This document shows positions 30,768-39,912 of a stretch of 64,000 nt of DNA, one piece after another; the first letter of the stretch is position 1, and the number at the start of each line of letters is the position of its first letter. Origin of the DNA: Dolosigranulum savutiense (lineage in GTDB: Bacteria; Bacillota; Bacilli; Lactobacillales; Carnobacteriaceae_A). The notes under the pieces were generated by a model. The model saw only the letters and a program-made list of their open reading frames with translations, searched no databases and had not been told where the DNA came from. Position numbers and translations under genes: made by a program. The stretch spans positions 310,001 to 374,000 of the forward strand of contig NZ_CP142435.1 in NCBI RefSeq assembly GCF_039830095.1, given 5' to 3'.

Positions 30768-31796
30768 GTGAAGAAATTATTGTCTAGAGGATTACTATTG
30801 TCAAGTGTCTTATTGGTGGCCGCGTGTAGCCCAAATAATGAAGATGACACTCAGGTTGAAGAGACCACTGAAGAGGTGAGCCAACCCGCCGAAGAAAATA
30901 ATGATCAAACAGCTAAAGATAGTCCATCAGATGAAACTGATAAAGCAACTGCTGACGGAACACTAACCATTATGGATAATGCGGAGCACACGGTTGATGT
31001 GCCGGCTAACCCACAACGAGTGGCCGTGTTCGATAATGGACAGTTAGATGTTTTGCAGTCACTCGGCTTATCAGACCGTGTTGTCGCTACTGCCTCCGAT
31101 ATTTTACCAGACTATTTAAGTGAGTTCAGTGACTTGCCAGTTGCCGGTACACTCTTCGAGATCGACTTAGAAGTCGCGAACGCTGAAGAACCGGAACTAG
31201 CAATTGTCGGTGCCCGTTCCCAAGAAAGTTACGATAGCTTAGCTGATATCGTTCCAACGCTTGACTTAAGTAACACTATCCAAAATATTTGGGAAACCTT
31301 ACAATCGAACTTAGAAACATATGGTAAAATATTTGGTGTTGAAGAACAAGCTGAAGGAAAAATTCAAGGTTTAGAAGAACAGTTGACGGCTCTTGCTGAG
31401 AATGCTTCTTCATCTGGTTTAGACGCTCTGTTCTTGATGACCAGCGAAGGCCAACTATCTGCTTACGGACCAGGCTCTCGCTTCGGCCATGTTCACGATT
31501 TATTCGGCTATGAACCGGTTGACAGCGATATTGAAGTCTCTCGTCACGGCATGGATGTTTCCGTTGAATATGTCTTAGAAAAAGATCCTGATGTTATTTT
31601 CTTACTTGATCGCGGAGCAGCTATCGGTGATGAAAGTAGCGTTAGTGAATTCGAAGAAAATCCAGTTATTCAAGAAACAACGGCTTATAAAGAAGGCAAT
31701 ATCGTCCACCTATCACCTGACATGTGGTACTTAACAGAAGGTGGTTTCGTCTCCTTCAAAACAATGATGGACGAAGCGGCTCAACCACTCAACTAA
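30768..31796 (+). CDS. Iron-siderophore ABC transporter substrate-binding lipoprotein (FatB/YclQ-like)
   Basis: This 342-residue lipoprotein has the signal KKLLSRGLLLSSVLLVAACS with lipobox VAAC, a low-complexity acidic linker (about 25-60), and a class III (FecB/TroA-like) binding fold. DNAEHTVDVPANPQRVAVFD and later WYLTEGGFVSFKTMMDE are typical of catecholate/petrobactin-type binders. The GTG start at 30768 follows AAAGGAG at the right distance; an earlier ATG at 30699 would bury the signal peptide. A Fur box controls it. No permease or ATPase gene is adjacent, so it must work with a transporter encoded elsewhere. Confidence 0.88.
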   Translation: MKKLLSRGLLLSSVLLVAACSPNNEDDTQVEETTEEVSQPAEENNDQTAKDSPSDETDKATADGTLTIMDNAEHTVDVPANPQRVAVFDNGQLDVLQSLGLSDRVVATASDILPDYLSEFSDLPVAGTLFEIDLEVANAEEPELAIVGARSQESYDSLADIVPTLDLSNTIQNIWETLQSNLETYGKIFGVEEQAEGKIQGLEEQLTALAENASSSGLDALFLMTSEGQLSAYGPGSRFGHVHDLFGYEPVDSDIEVSRHGMDVSVEYVLEKDPDVIFLLDRGAAIGDESSVSEFEENPVIQETTAYKEGNIVHLSPDMWYLTEGGFVSFKTMMDEAAQPLN

Positions 31797-31818
31797 GCTA
31801 AACACACAATGACACGTT

Positions 31819-31854
31819 AACCCCTGTTATCTATGCCATGATAACAGGGGTTTT
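31819..31854 (+). terminator. Terminator of the iron lipoprotein gene
   Basis: Perfect 13-bp stem (AACCCCTGTTATC/GATAACAGGGGTT) followed by a short T-run on the plus strand. Confidence 0.92.
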
Positions 31855-31881
31855 GTCTAGTTTATTTTATAAAATAAGCGT

Positions 31882-33279
31882 TTAATAGATATCTGTTTCA
31901 CGTTGGAAATGACTTAAGTTCTGTTTGACGTCTGCTAAGAATTGTCCAGCTGCTAGACCATCTAAGATACGGTGATCCATCGATAGGCATAGGTTCACCA
32001 TATGGGCAAATCTAAATCCACCATCATCTGTCGGGACAACTTTCTTTTGAATTTTCTCAACTTGTAAGATCGCTGCTTGTGGATGATTGATAATGCCCAT
32101 TGATTGTGTAGAACCGAAGACACCTGTGTTATTGACCGTCATAGTCCCGCCTTGCATATCATCATTGGATAAGGTACCTGCTCGTGCGCCGCTTGCCAGA
32201 CGATCAATTTCTTTGGCTAAGCCAGAAATGGAATAATTATCGGCTTGCTTAATAACGGGCACGAAGAGGCCCTCTTCACTACCAACCGCAATTGAAATAT
32301 TAATATCCTTGTGATAGATAATATGACCATCATCCCAAGATGTATTCATAATCGGATGCTTCTTAATCGCTTGAGTGACTGCTTTTACGAAGAATGGGAA
32401 GAAAGATAACTTCACGTTCTCTGTTTGGTTGAATGACTCTTTTACTTGATTCCTAAGCTCAACAATATTGGAGACATCCACTTCTACCATCATCCAGGCG
32501 TGTGGGATTTCGTTGACACTTTGCGTCATTTTCTTCGCAATTGCTTTTCGGACTGGATCGGCTTTGACCACTTTTGATCCCTCATTGGCTTGTGGCACTG
32601 ACTTCGATTGGGCTGCTTGAGACTGACTAGAATCGCTTGCTTGAAAAGCAGATGAGTCTTCTGTTGTTTGGCCGACTTGTTCCGATACTTGCTCACTTGG
32701 AGTCGGTTGTTCTTCTTGAGCTGATGGAGTGGATGGGGGTGATTGAACCGTTTCATCAGTTGTACTTTGCAAGTCTTCGGCACTGATTGCTTCGACATCA
32801 CGACGCGTAATGCGACCGTGGCGACCACTGCCTTCTACTTGGGCTAAATCCAATCCTTTTTCATGAGCAATACGGCGAACAGCTGGTGAATAGCGCTTGC
32901 CGGATGCATCAGTTTTTTGTTCATTCAAGTCAGTGCGCGTGGTTTCATTACTAGAATCAGTTGGCGTAGTTGCTTTTGCTTCTTTATCTGAGGAGTGTTC
33001 TGTCACTTCTTCTGTTGTTTCCTCTGTAGCTTCACTGCTTGCTGTATCAACTTTTAAGATTGGCGTACCGATCTCCACTTCCACATCCGTCTCAATCAAA
33101 ATTTCCTTAATCGTACCTGTGAAGTCGGATGGAATTTCAGTGGTTACTTTATCACTCACCGCTTCAGCAATCGGATCAAATCGCTCAACTTGATCTCCTA
33201 CACTAACCAACCATTGTGATATAGAGGCTTCCGTGACACTTTCACCTAAGTGGGGCATATTGAATGTTTCGATACTCAT
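31882..33279 (-). CDS. bkdC: Branched-chain 2-keto acid dehydrogenase E2 (dihydrolipoyl acyltransferase)
   Basis: This 465-residue E2 has one lipoyl domain (about 1-78, lipoyl lysine in AVSDKVTTEIPS), a long Ser/Thr/Gln/Glu-rich linker, and an E3/E1-binding domain (RYSPAVRRIAHEKGLDLAQV, about 130-165). The catalytic acyltransferase domain is about 235-465 with MDHRILDGLAAGQF near the C-terminus. It transfers the acyl group to CoA in the cytoplasmic complex. It is the last gene of ptb-buk-bkdDABC, 15 bases after bkdB. Assignment to the branched-chain rather than pyruvate complex rests on the ptb and buk neighbours and the gene order known from Enterococcus faecalis. Confidence 0.88.
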   Translation of the reverse strand: MSIETFNMPHLGESVTEASISQWLVSVGDQVERFDPIAEAVSDKVTTEIPSDFTGTIKEILIETDVEVEIGTPILKVDTASSEATEETTEEVTEHSSDKEAKATTPTDSSNETTRTDLNEQKTDASGKRYSPAVRRIAHEKGLDLAQVEGSGRHGRITRRDVEAISAEDLQSTTDETVQSPPSTPSAQEEQPTPSEQVSEQVGQTTEDSSAFQASDSSQSQAAQSKSVPQANEGSKVVKADPVRKAIAKKMTQSVNEIPHAWMMVEVDVSNIVELRNQVKESFNQTENVKLSFFPFFVKAVTQAIKKHPIMNTSWDDGHIIYHKDINISIAVGSEEGLFVPVIKQADNYSISGLAKEIDRLASGARAGTLSNDDMQGGTMTVNNTGVFGSTQSMGIINHPQAAILQVEKIQKKVVPTDDGGFRFAHMVNLCLSMDHRILDGLAAGQFLADVKQNLSHFQRETDIY

Positions 33280-33294
33280 TATAATCCTCCTCCC

Positions 33295-34281
33295 TTAAAA
33301 TTCGGCTAAGTCGCGCATAGCTTCAGTCACTTGTTCTTCATTAACAATAAATTCTCGCTCCATATTAATCGCAAATGGCATTGACGGACAATCCGGACCA
33401 GCTAATCGCTTCACTGGTGCATCAAGATAGAAGAGTGCTTCTTCGGAAATAATAGCTGAGATTTCACTCATAATCGATCCTTCTTTATTATCTTCCGTTA
33501 CCAGTAACACTTTTCCTGTTTTCTTCGCAGCTTCCACTAAGGTTTCTTTATCAAGTGGGTAAAGACTTCTTACATCAACTACTTCGGCACTGATTCCGTC
33601 TTTCGCTAAGGTTTCGGCTGCTGCTAAGGCGTGCTGAAGCATCATTCCATACGCAATAACGGTAATATCCTCTCCTTCACGAACAACTTGTGCTTTATCT
33701 AGCGGTACAGTGTAATCTTCTTCCGGAATATCGTCTTTAAGTAGACGGTATAACTTTTTATGTTCATAGAAGAGAACGGGATCATCACTACGAATAGCGG
33801 CTTTCAGTAATCCTTTGGCATCATAGGCTGAACTCGGGGTCACAATACGTAAACCCGGATGGCCACTGAGCACTTTTTCGGTCGATTGGGAGTGATACAG
33901 TCCTCCGCGGATGCCTCCTCCATATGGGGCACGAAAAACAATCGGAGTTGTCCAGTCACTCTTAGTTCGCCAACGCATCGTTTTACTTTCAGATAGAATT
34001 TGGTTTACTGCGGGTAAGATATAATCCGCAAATTGAAACTCACCAATCGCACGGTATCCCACTAATCCTAAGCCATTAGCAAGTCCTGCAATTAACCCTT
34101 CTGTCAGCGGTGTGTTGAAGCATCGATGATCGCCAAATTCAGCAGCTAATTCTTTCGTCGCCCCAAAGACTCCCCCTTTATCTCCACCAACATCTTCTCC
34201 AAATATGACTACTTTTTCATCCGCCGCCATCTCTTCACGAATAGCTTGATTAATGGCTTGTATATAATTCATTTCAGTCAT
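33295..34281 (-). CDS. bkdB: Branched-chain 2-keto acid dehydrogenase E1 beta subunit
   Basis: This 328-residue protein starts MTEMNYIQAINQAIREEM and has GEDVGGDKGGVFGATKEL (about 27-44), GLANGLGLVGYRAIGEFQFADY, and the C-terminal transketolase fold (VVDVRSLYPLDKETLVEAAKKTG). It is the beta half of the thiamine-diphosphate E1 heterotetramer, which decarboxylates 2-keto acids of Leu, Ile and Val. It follows bkdA by 13 bases and has a GGAGAG ribosome site. Confidence 0.9.
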   Translation of the reverse strand: MTEMNYIQAINQAIREEMAADEKVVIFGEDVGGDKGGVFGATKELAAEFGDHRCFNTPLTEGLIAGLANGLGLVGYRAIGEFQFADYILPAVNQILSESKTMRWRTKSDWTTPIVFRAPYGGGIRGGLYHSQSTEKVLSGHPGLRIVTPSSAYDAKGLLKAAIRSDDPVLFYEHKKLYRLLKDDIPEEDYTVPLDKAQVVREGEDITVIAYGMMLQHALAAAETLAKDGISAEVVDVRSLYPLDKETLVEAAKKTGKVLLVTEDNKEGSIMSEISAIISEEALFYLDAPVKRLAGPDCPSMPFAINMEREFIVNEEQVTEAMRDLAEF

Positions 34282-34294
34282 GATTATCTCTCCT

Positions 34295-35287
34295 TTAACC
34301 TTGTGCCCAGACGTGATCCATCATCTCGTCGATGGCTGGCTCATCCATAGCTTCTGCTTCATCAGTCGCACGATCAATCTCTTCTTTCACTTCTTCATCT
34401 AATTGTTTAAGTTCTTCTCTAGTAGCGATCCCCTCATCAATCAATTGCTCTTGCATAAGAAGCAAGCTATCTGCTTCTTTCATTTGCTGGATATCTTCTT
34501 CCGAGCGATAGACAGTATGGTCATCATCAGCTGAGTGAGACGTCAAGCGCTCAACCATTAGCTCAATTAAAGCCGGGCCTTCCCCATCTCTTGCTGCTTT
34601 CACATACTTTTTAAAGGTTAGATAGACTTCGGTAAAGTCTGAACCATCGATTCGTTCTCCTGGCATTCCAAAAGCTGGGCCTCTCATCCCAAGCGTTTCA
34701 CTCGCAAATTGCTCTTCATTACTAACCGAAATCGCATATCCATTATTCTCGACCACAAAAATGAGTGGTAATTTTTTGATTCCCGCAAAATTCATAGACT
34801 CAGCACATTCTCCTTGGTTGAAAGAGCCATCACCAGTTGTAACTAAGGTAACATAATCATCTCCACTCAGTTGGGCGCCCAGTGCAACACCTGTAGAGAG
34901 GGTATATTGGGTAGAAACCACAGATGAATGGCTAACAATGCGATGTGCTTTACTCCCATAATGGTTTGGCATTTGGCGACCATGTGAGGAAGGATCTGCT
35001 TCTTTGGCAAATGTTCCGAGCAACATATCTTTGGGACTCATTCCCCAGACAAGACACGCTGTCATATCCCGATAATATGGTAAGAAATAATCTTTATCAT
35101 TTGTATCAAAAGCAAGAGCCATCGCAACCTGAGCGACTTCTGCTCCCTGTCCAGAAATATTGAATGATGATTTTCCGATACGTGTTAATTGCCACATCCG
35201 TTCATCTAAACGGCGACCCGTCAAGACATAACGGTACGCTTGTAAGAGCTGTTCATTGCTTAATCCTGATTCCTTTAATGCCTTCAT
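34295..35287 (-). CDS. bkdA: Branched-chain 2-keto acid dehydrogenase E1 alpha subunit
   Basis: This 330-residue protein carries the thiamine diphosphate motif GDGSFNQGECAESMNFAGI through VENNGYAISV (about 150-190) and the RMPNHYGS-like QMPNHYGSKAHRIVSHSS segment. It is the alpha half of the decarboxylating E1. The ATG has AAAGGGAG upstream. It lies between bkdD and bkdB in the operon; the 32-base gap to bkdD has no promoter I can see. Confidence 0.9.
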   Translation of the reverse strand: MKALKESGLSNEQLLQAYRYVLTGRRLDERMWQLTRIGKSSFNISGQGAEVAQVAMALAFDTNDKDYFLPYYRDMTACLVWGMSPKDMLLGTFAKEADPSSHGRQMPNHYGSKAHRIVSHSSVVSTQYTLSTGVALGAQLSGDDYVTLVTTGDGSFNQGECAESMNFAGIKKLPLIFVVENNGYAISVSNEEQFASETLGMRGPAFGMPGERIDGSDFTEVYLTFKKYVKAARDGEGPALIELMVERLTSHSADDDHTVYRSEEDIQQMKEADSLLLMQEQLIDEGIATREELKQLDEEVKEEIDRATDEAEAMDEPAIDEMMDHVWAQG

Positions 35288-35319
35288 AATTGAACTCCCT
35301 TTCTTCCGTAATCGTCTGC

Positions 35320-36738
35320 TTATTTGTGAATAGCGTTCCCTTCTGTATCCATCGCAGCTTCGGCAATCGCTTCCGAAATAGTTGGATGGGGATGAATCGC
35401 TTCGCCGATCTCCATAGTAGCGGCTTGCATATAAAGCGCAGTGGAGGCTTCGGCAATCAAATCGGTTGCGTGTGGCCCTATAATCGAGACACCGACTAAA
35501 TCATCTGTCTCCGTATCGGTTAATACTTCTACTAACCCACCGTCTGCTTCTCCTTCAATTAATGCTTTCCCGTTTCCTTTTAAGTAGAATACACCTGTTT
35601 TAACGGTCATATCCTCAGGCACATTATCTTTGGTATAACCGACACTCGCAATTTCAGGACGCGTATACGTACAACGCGGAACATGGATATAATTGAGCGG
35701 TTCGCTATGTCCAGTATTCATGTGCTCGACAGCCAACTCACCTTCCTTCATTGCCACGTGTGCTAACTGGAGCGTATCTAGAACATCCCCAATCGCATAA
35801 ATATGACCTTCAGCTGTCTGATAATGTTCATTCACTTCAATTCCTTTATCACTGAACTTAATTGATGTATTATTCAGACCGATACCATCCACATTTGGCT
35901 TCCGTCCGACAGCCACCATAACCTTCTCAACTGTCAGTGTTTCCTCCGATCCTTTAATCGTTAGTGCAACACCCTCTTCTTCGACTACTGCTTGCTCAAC
36001 TTTTGTTTTCAATTTCAAGGTAATCCCTTGTTTTTTAAACGCTTTCTTTAAGTTTTTTGAAATTGTCCGTGATTCATTCGGTACGAGTGTTTTCATGGCT
36101 TCGATAATAGTTACTTCAACACCAAGACTAGCTAGAATAGAGGCCCACTCACAGCCAATCACACCACCGCCAATAATAGCGACTGACTTAGGTAATTCCT
36201 CCAACTCCAACATACCATCCGACGATAAGATATGTGCCTCATCAATCTGAATATTAGGCAATGATATGGGACGAGATCCCGTTGCAATAATTAAATGCTT
36301 CGGCACAAAAATTTCCTCTTCTTTATTCTCATCATTGAACGTCACGGCCACTCCACCTGAATCTGGCGTAAAAATTGATGGCCCTTGTACAACTCCTGAT
36401 CCTTCTATAATTTCTATTTTATGCTTTTTCATCAAGGCTTGCACACCTTGATAGAGTTGCTCAACAATTGATTCTTTCCGTTTTAGAACCTTTTTATAAT
36501 CGATAGAAAAATTCCCTTCATGATCGATTCCAAAAGCTTGTAGTTCTCGAGCAGCATCCATCATACGTGCACTTTTAAGCATAGCTTTGCTCGGAATACA
36601 TCCTTTATGCAGACACGTTCCACCTAACTTATCACGTTCGATGATAGTGACGTCACGTCCTTGCTGAGCTGCTCGAATCGCTGCTACATAGCCACCCGTT
36701 CCGCCACCTAAAATAACCAAGTCTTTTTTTACAACCAT
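35320..36738 (-). CDS. bkdD: Dihydrolipoamide dehydrogenase (E3)
   Basis: This 472-residue FAD enzyme has the N-terminal dinucleotide fold (LVILGGGTGGYVAAIRAAQQ), the redox disulfide GGTCLHKGCIPSKAM (about 39-53), an NAD-binding fold (VAIIGGGVIGCEWASIL), AIGDVLDTLQLAHVAMKEG, and the C-terminal dimer-interface His-Glu pair (HPHPTISEAIAEA). It reoxidises dihydrolipoyl-E2 with NAD. It is 44 bases downstream of buk. It could also serve other 2-oxo acid complexes; the operon position argues for the bkd complex. Confidence 0.93.
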   Translation of the reverse strand: MVVKKDLVILGGGTGGYVAAIRAAQQGRDVTIIERDKLGGTCLHKGCIPSKAMLKSARMMDAARELQAFGIDHEGNFSIDYKKVLKRKESIVEQLYQGVQALMKKHKIEIIEGSGVVQGPSIFTPDSGGVAVTFNDENKEEEIFVPKHLIIATGSRPISLPNIQIDEAHILSSDGMLELEELPKSVAIIGGGVIGCEWASILASLGVEVTIIEAMKTLVPNESRTISKNLKKAFKKQGITLKLKTKVEQAVVEEEGVALTIKGSEETLTVEKVMVAVGRKPNVDGIGLNNTSIKFSDKGIEVNEHYQTAEGHIYAIGDVLDTLQLAHVAMKEGELAVEHMNTGHSEPLNYIHVPRCTYTRPEIASVGYTKDNVPEDMTVKTGVFYLKGNGKALIEGEADGGLVEVLTDTETDDLVGVSIIGPHATDLIAEASTALYMQAATMEIGEAIHPHPTISEAIAEAAMDTEGNAIHK

Positions 36739-36782
36739 TGCTATACACTCCTTTGCTAAAAACTTACTTCATCGTAGCTAAC

Positions 36783-37856
36783 TTAATAGTGTTTCATCGC
36801 TTCTTGATTGGTCAAAATACGGTTTACCCCCTCGAATAAGGCACGCATTTCCATCTCACCGGGTCGTGTGTACACTGGTGCAATCCACTCCACATGTGTT
36901 TGAATATAGCGAACAATAGCTGAACTATAAGCAACACCGCCAGTTAAGATAATAGCATCCACTTTACCTTGGAGGACGACCGCCATTTCACCGATAGCTT
37001 TCGCAATTTGATAGGCCATGGCATCGATATATGGTTGTAAGTCATCTTCTCCAGCATCTATACGACGAATCAGCTCACGTATATCCGTCTCACCGGTATA
37101 AGATTTTAATCCGCCGTCACCAGCCAATGTCTTTTTTACCTCAGCCATGGTCCATTGATTCTCAATAATGAGCTGGGCAAAGTCATATAGGGGCAATTCC
37201 CCGGTTCTCTCCGGCGTAAATGGCCCTTCTCCGTCTAGTCCATTAATCACTTCAATCATCCGTCCTCGCTTATGAGCAGCAAGACTGGTTCCACCACCGA
37301 GATGTGCTACAATCAGATTGCTATCCTCATATGTTCGGCCTTGTTCAGCCAAGACCGCTCGAGCCACTGCTTTTTGATTCAATGCATGTAAGACACTGCG
37401 TCGCTGAAGTCCAGCTAAACCAGAAATACGCGCTTCCGGTTGTAATTCATCAACAACAACTGGGTCAACAATATAGGCTTTTATCTGATTGCTGCGAGCA
37501 ATATCATCAGCTAAAATAGCACCTAAATTCGAAGCATGCACATTATATTTTTCACTTCTCAAATCAGCAATCATCGCCTCATTCACTTCATAAGTCCCAC
37601 CTGGAATCGGACGAAGTAAGCCCCCTCGTCCCACAACAGCTATCAGACTCGTCAGCTCAATTCCTTCTTGCGCCAAAAAATCTAAGATCAACTGCCGTCT
37701 AAAGGCTAATTGGTCAAAAATTCGTTCAAAGCGAGCAAGCTCAGCAGTCGTATGCCGGATCACTTGACAATGAGTTTCCTCTCCTGTCTGTTGATCAAAT
37801 ACCGATACTTTCGTCGACGTGGATCCAGGGTTAATAACCAGTATACGATTAGTCAT
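36783..37856 (-). CDS. buk: Butyrate (branched-chain acid) kinase
   Basis: This 357-residue ASKHA-fold kinase starts with the phosphate-binding NPGSTSTKVSVFDQQTGE. It has LIVAHLGGGTSLAAHKRGRM (about 183-202), NGLDGEGPFTPERTG and ILTGGVAYSSAIV, as in butyrate kinases. It converts acyl phosphate and ADP to the free acid and ATP, which here would be isobutyrate, isovalerate or 2-methylbutyrate. Its ATG overlaps the ptb stop by one base, so the two are translationally coupled. Confidence 0.93.
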   Translation of the reverse strand: MTNRILVINPGSTSTKVSVFDQQTGEETHCQVIRHTTAELARFERIFDQLAFRRQLILDFLAQEGIELTSLIAVVGRGGLLRPIPGGTYEVNEAMIADLRSEKYNVHASNLGAILADDIARSNQIKAYIVDPVVVDELQPEARISGLAGLQRRSVLHALNQKAVARAVLAEQGRTYEDSNLIVAHLGGGTSLAAHKRGRMIEVINGLDGEGPFTPERTGELPLYDFAQLIIENQWTMAEVKKTLAGDGGLKSYTGETDIRELIRRIDAGEDDLQPYIDAMAYQIAKAIGEMAVVLQGKVDAIILTGGVAYSSAIVRYIQTHVEWIAPVYTRPGEMEMRALFEGVNRILTNQEAMKHY

Positions 37857-38710
37857 TATGATTGCTCCTTCTTGTTTGAAATATGGTCTAGTGCAAGCGT
37901 CAAAGCTAACAGCTTGCTCTCAGTACTATCGCTACGTGATGTCAGAACGATCGGCATCCGGGTTCCAACAATCATGCCACCTATTGTAGCACCAGCAAAG
38001 ACTGTTAAGGACTTATATAACACGTTCCCCACATCGATGGTAGGGACAATTAACACATCCGCATTCCCAGCAACTGGTCCATCAAAATTTTTGTGTGCTA
38101 CAGCCTCTTCTGAAGTTGCTAAATCAAGTGATAGAGGACCTGACACGACAGCATCTGATCGCTCCTTGAAGTACACTGACACTTCATGAGCCAGAAGCGA
38201 TGACGGCATCTTACTATTCACTTGTTCAGCTGAACTGAGTAGTGCGACTTTCGGTTGCTTAATCCCACGACTATGCGCAACTGTGATAGCATTATTCGTA
38301 ATATGAATCAGACTATCTACATCCGGCTCAATATTCATTGCGGCATCACTAATTAACAATTGTCGGGAGGCACTTGGAATATCGGCTAAGGCAACATGTG
38401 ATAAGAGAGGCTGCGTAACAAGTTCGTAGTCTGATTTCAACACTTCCTTTAACACCGTTCGTGTTGAAATGATGCCTTTCATTAAAATATCAGCCTGTCC
38501 ACTTGCCATTGCCTCTGTCGCCTGCGCGACCATCTTCACTTCACTTTCAGCCAACACCGCTGTAATGTACGGAACATCCGGCACCTTCACTTCATTTATA
38601 TAATCATAAAGTGAAAAATGTACCTGTGCTCCCAATTGTTCATGTGCTACTTGTGCTAATGTCAATAATTCCTCTCTTAACCCACCTACAACTGCAATAT
38701 GTATCATCAT
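37856..38710 (-). CDS. ptb: Phosphate butyryltransferase
   Basis: This 284-residue enzyme of the phosphate acetyl/butyryltransferase family contains GQADILMKGIISTRTVLKEV (about 93-112), ISDAAMNIEPD and GPLSLDLATSEEAVAHK, which define Ptb. It swaps CoA for phosphate on the acyl product of the bkd complex. It is the first gene of the six-gene operon; a GGGAGATC ribosome site precedes two adjacent ATGs, so the start could be 38707. A cre-like site lies between its likely -10 box and the ribosome site. Confidence 0.93.
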   Translation of the reverse strand: MMIHIAVVGGLREELLTLAQVAHEQLGAQVHFSLYDYINEVKVPDVPYITAVLAESEVKMVAQATEAMASGQADILMKGIISTRTVLKEVLKSDYELVTQPLLSHVALADIPSASRQLLISDAAMNIEPDVDSLIHITNNAITVAHSRGIKQPKVALLSSAEQVNSKMPSSLLAHEVSVYFKERSDAVVSGPLSLDLATSEEAVAHKNFDGPVAGNADVLIVPTIDVGNVLYKSLTVFAGATIGGMIVGTRMPIVLTSRSDSTESKLLALTLALDHISNKKEQS

Positions 38711-38723
38711 GATCTCCCTTTCT

Positions 38724-38746
38724 TGTAACCGCTTAACTTAATTATA
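38724..38746 (-). promoter_or_regulatory. ptb-bkd promoter -10 box and cre-like site
   Basis: Minus-strand TATAAT (38741-38746) is followed by GTTAAGCGGTTACA (38724-38737), matching the cre consensus at 12 of 14 positions. No good -35 box is visible, so activation (perhaps by the adjacent LysR protein) is possible. Confidence 0.55.
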
Positions 38747-38809
38747 AACAAAAAAACGCTAGAACGGTAGTAGTAATTTTTAATAGTAGTATTAACTTTC
38801 ACAATACTT

Positions 38810-38835
38810 AAAAAGCGCACCAACTATCAGTGCGC
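38810..38835 (-). terminator. Terminator overlapping the LysR gene's stop codon
   Basis: GCGCAC and GTGCGC pair around a 9-base loop that contains the TGA stop, followed by a T-run on the minus strand. It separates the regulator from ptb. Confidence 0.85.
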
Positions 38836-39714
38836 CTGCTTAATCATTGTCATAAAATCATTCAAGATATCGGTCCGCAATTGATCACGCCGAGTTGCAA
38901 TACCAATATCGAACGAGGCATATTTATCATCTAAATCAATCCACACCACATCATCACGATCATTGATTTGACGATATTCATGAGGCAGTAAACAAATACT
39001 ATCGAGCTGATTGACCCCATAGAGCAAGACTTGTAAGTCTTCATGTTCTAATGTAATATTCGGGGTAAATTTAAAATCTCGTGATCGCTTCTGCAACAAC
39101 TCACCGAGCACAAAATGATTGTTCAATGTCACAAACCGTTCATTTTTCAGATCCTCGAACGTCACGGAGTCCCTTGAGGCAAGTCGGTGATCTTTCGGCA
39201 TCACGACTGCGACATGATAGCCTTTCTCCTTAGCGAGCGGATCAATCACTAAAGTTTCTGAATACATATTAGGAAAAGAGACTAAGCCGATATCCAATTC
39301 ACCCTTCGCTACCAGATGCTGAATCTGTTTTGAGCCGTCCTGAACAATCGATAAATCTACCTTATGATGAACAATAAAATGCGAAATCTCATCCATGAAT
39401 TGAATAACGAACAAAATTGTCAACCCAACTCGCAAGGGATGCTCATGCGTCCTACTCATATTGTCCATCTCCGACATCATCTCATCAAAGTTTTGGACGA
39501 GATCAGAACCCTTCGTGTAGAGATACTGGCCCGCTTGCGTTAACATATAATTATTCGTTTCTTGGTTAAAGAGAGCTACTTGAAATTCTTCTTCCAATTT
39601 CTTCATGGCCAATGATAACGTTGGCTGCGTCACATACAAATTTCGTGCTGCATGAGAGAGATTTTTCGTATTTGCGACTTCGATAAAATATTTCAGTTGC
39701 TTAATATCCATCAT
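38827..39714 (-). CDS. LysR family transcriptional regulator
   Basis: This 295-residue protein has the N-terminal LysR winged helix (MDIKQLKYFIEVANTKNLSHAA, then LYVTQPTLSLAMKKLEEEF) and a type-2 periplasmic-binding-like effector domain from about residue 90. It lies just upstream of ptb on the same strand but ends at its own terminator. AAGGAG is 3 bases from the first ATG and 6 from the second, so translation may start at 39711. The neighbouring branched-chain keto acid operon is the natural target, but that is inference; CidR-like or amino-acid-linked roles are equally possible. Confidence 0.88.
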   Translation of the reverse strand: MMDIKQLKYFIEVANTKNLSHAARNLYVTQPTLSLAMKKLEEEFQVALFNQETNNYMLTQAGQYLYTKGSDLVQNFDEMMSEMDNMSRTHEHPLRVGLTILFVIQFMDEISHFIVHHKVDLSIVQDGSKQIQHLVAKGELDIGLVSFPNMYSETLVIDPLAKEKGYHVAVVMPKDHRLASRDSVTFEDLKNERFVTLNNHFVLGELLQKRSRDFKFTPNITLEHEDLQVLLYGVNQLDSICLLPHEYRQINDRDDVVWIDLDDKYASFDIGIATRRDQLRTDILNDFMTMIKQAH

Positions 39715-39872
39715 GAACTCCTTAAATCAACTCGATCAAACCACCACATATGCAAATGTCCCCAAACATGGTATCGATTACATACAATTTCTACTCTTAT
39801 TATACCGACTTCTACTCCAGAAAGCAATTTCCGTCCCTATCAGTCGAAGACATTACACTACCTTATCTGACT

Positions 39873-39901
39873 AAAAAAGAGCCTCTACATAAGAGACTCT
39901 T
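39873..39901 (-). terminator. Terminator of the murT-like gene
   Basis: AGAGTCTCT/AGAGGCTCT stem followed by a run of six T on the minus strand. It directly follows the murT-like stop, so no gatD is co-transcribed. Confidence 0.85.
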
Positions 39902-39912
39902 TCGCTTCATCA

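Noticed and set aside
38780-38810. Rex-like half-site (TTGTGAAAG) upstream of ptb
   Set aside because: Only one half matches; the second half-site is absent, so chance is the simpler reading.
38711-38826. T-box or other amino-acid riboswitch before the bkd operon
   Set aside because: The gap is only 116 bases and holds no T-box sequence or specifier stem.
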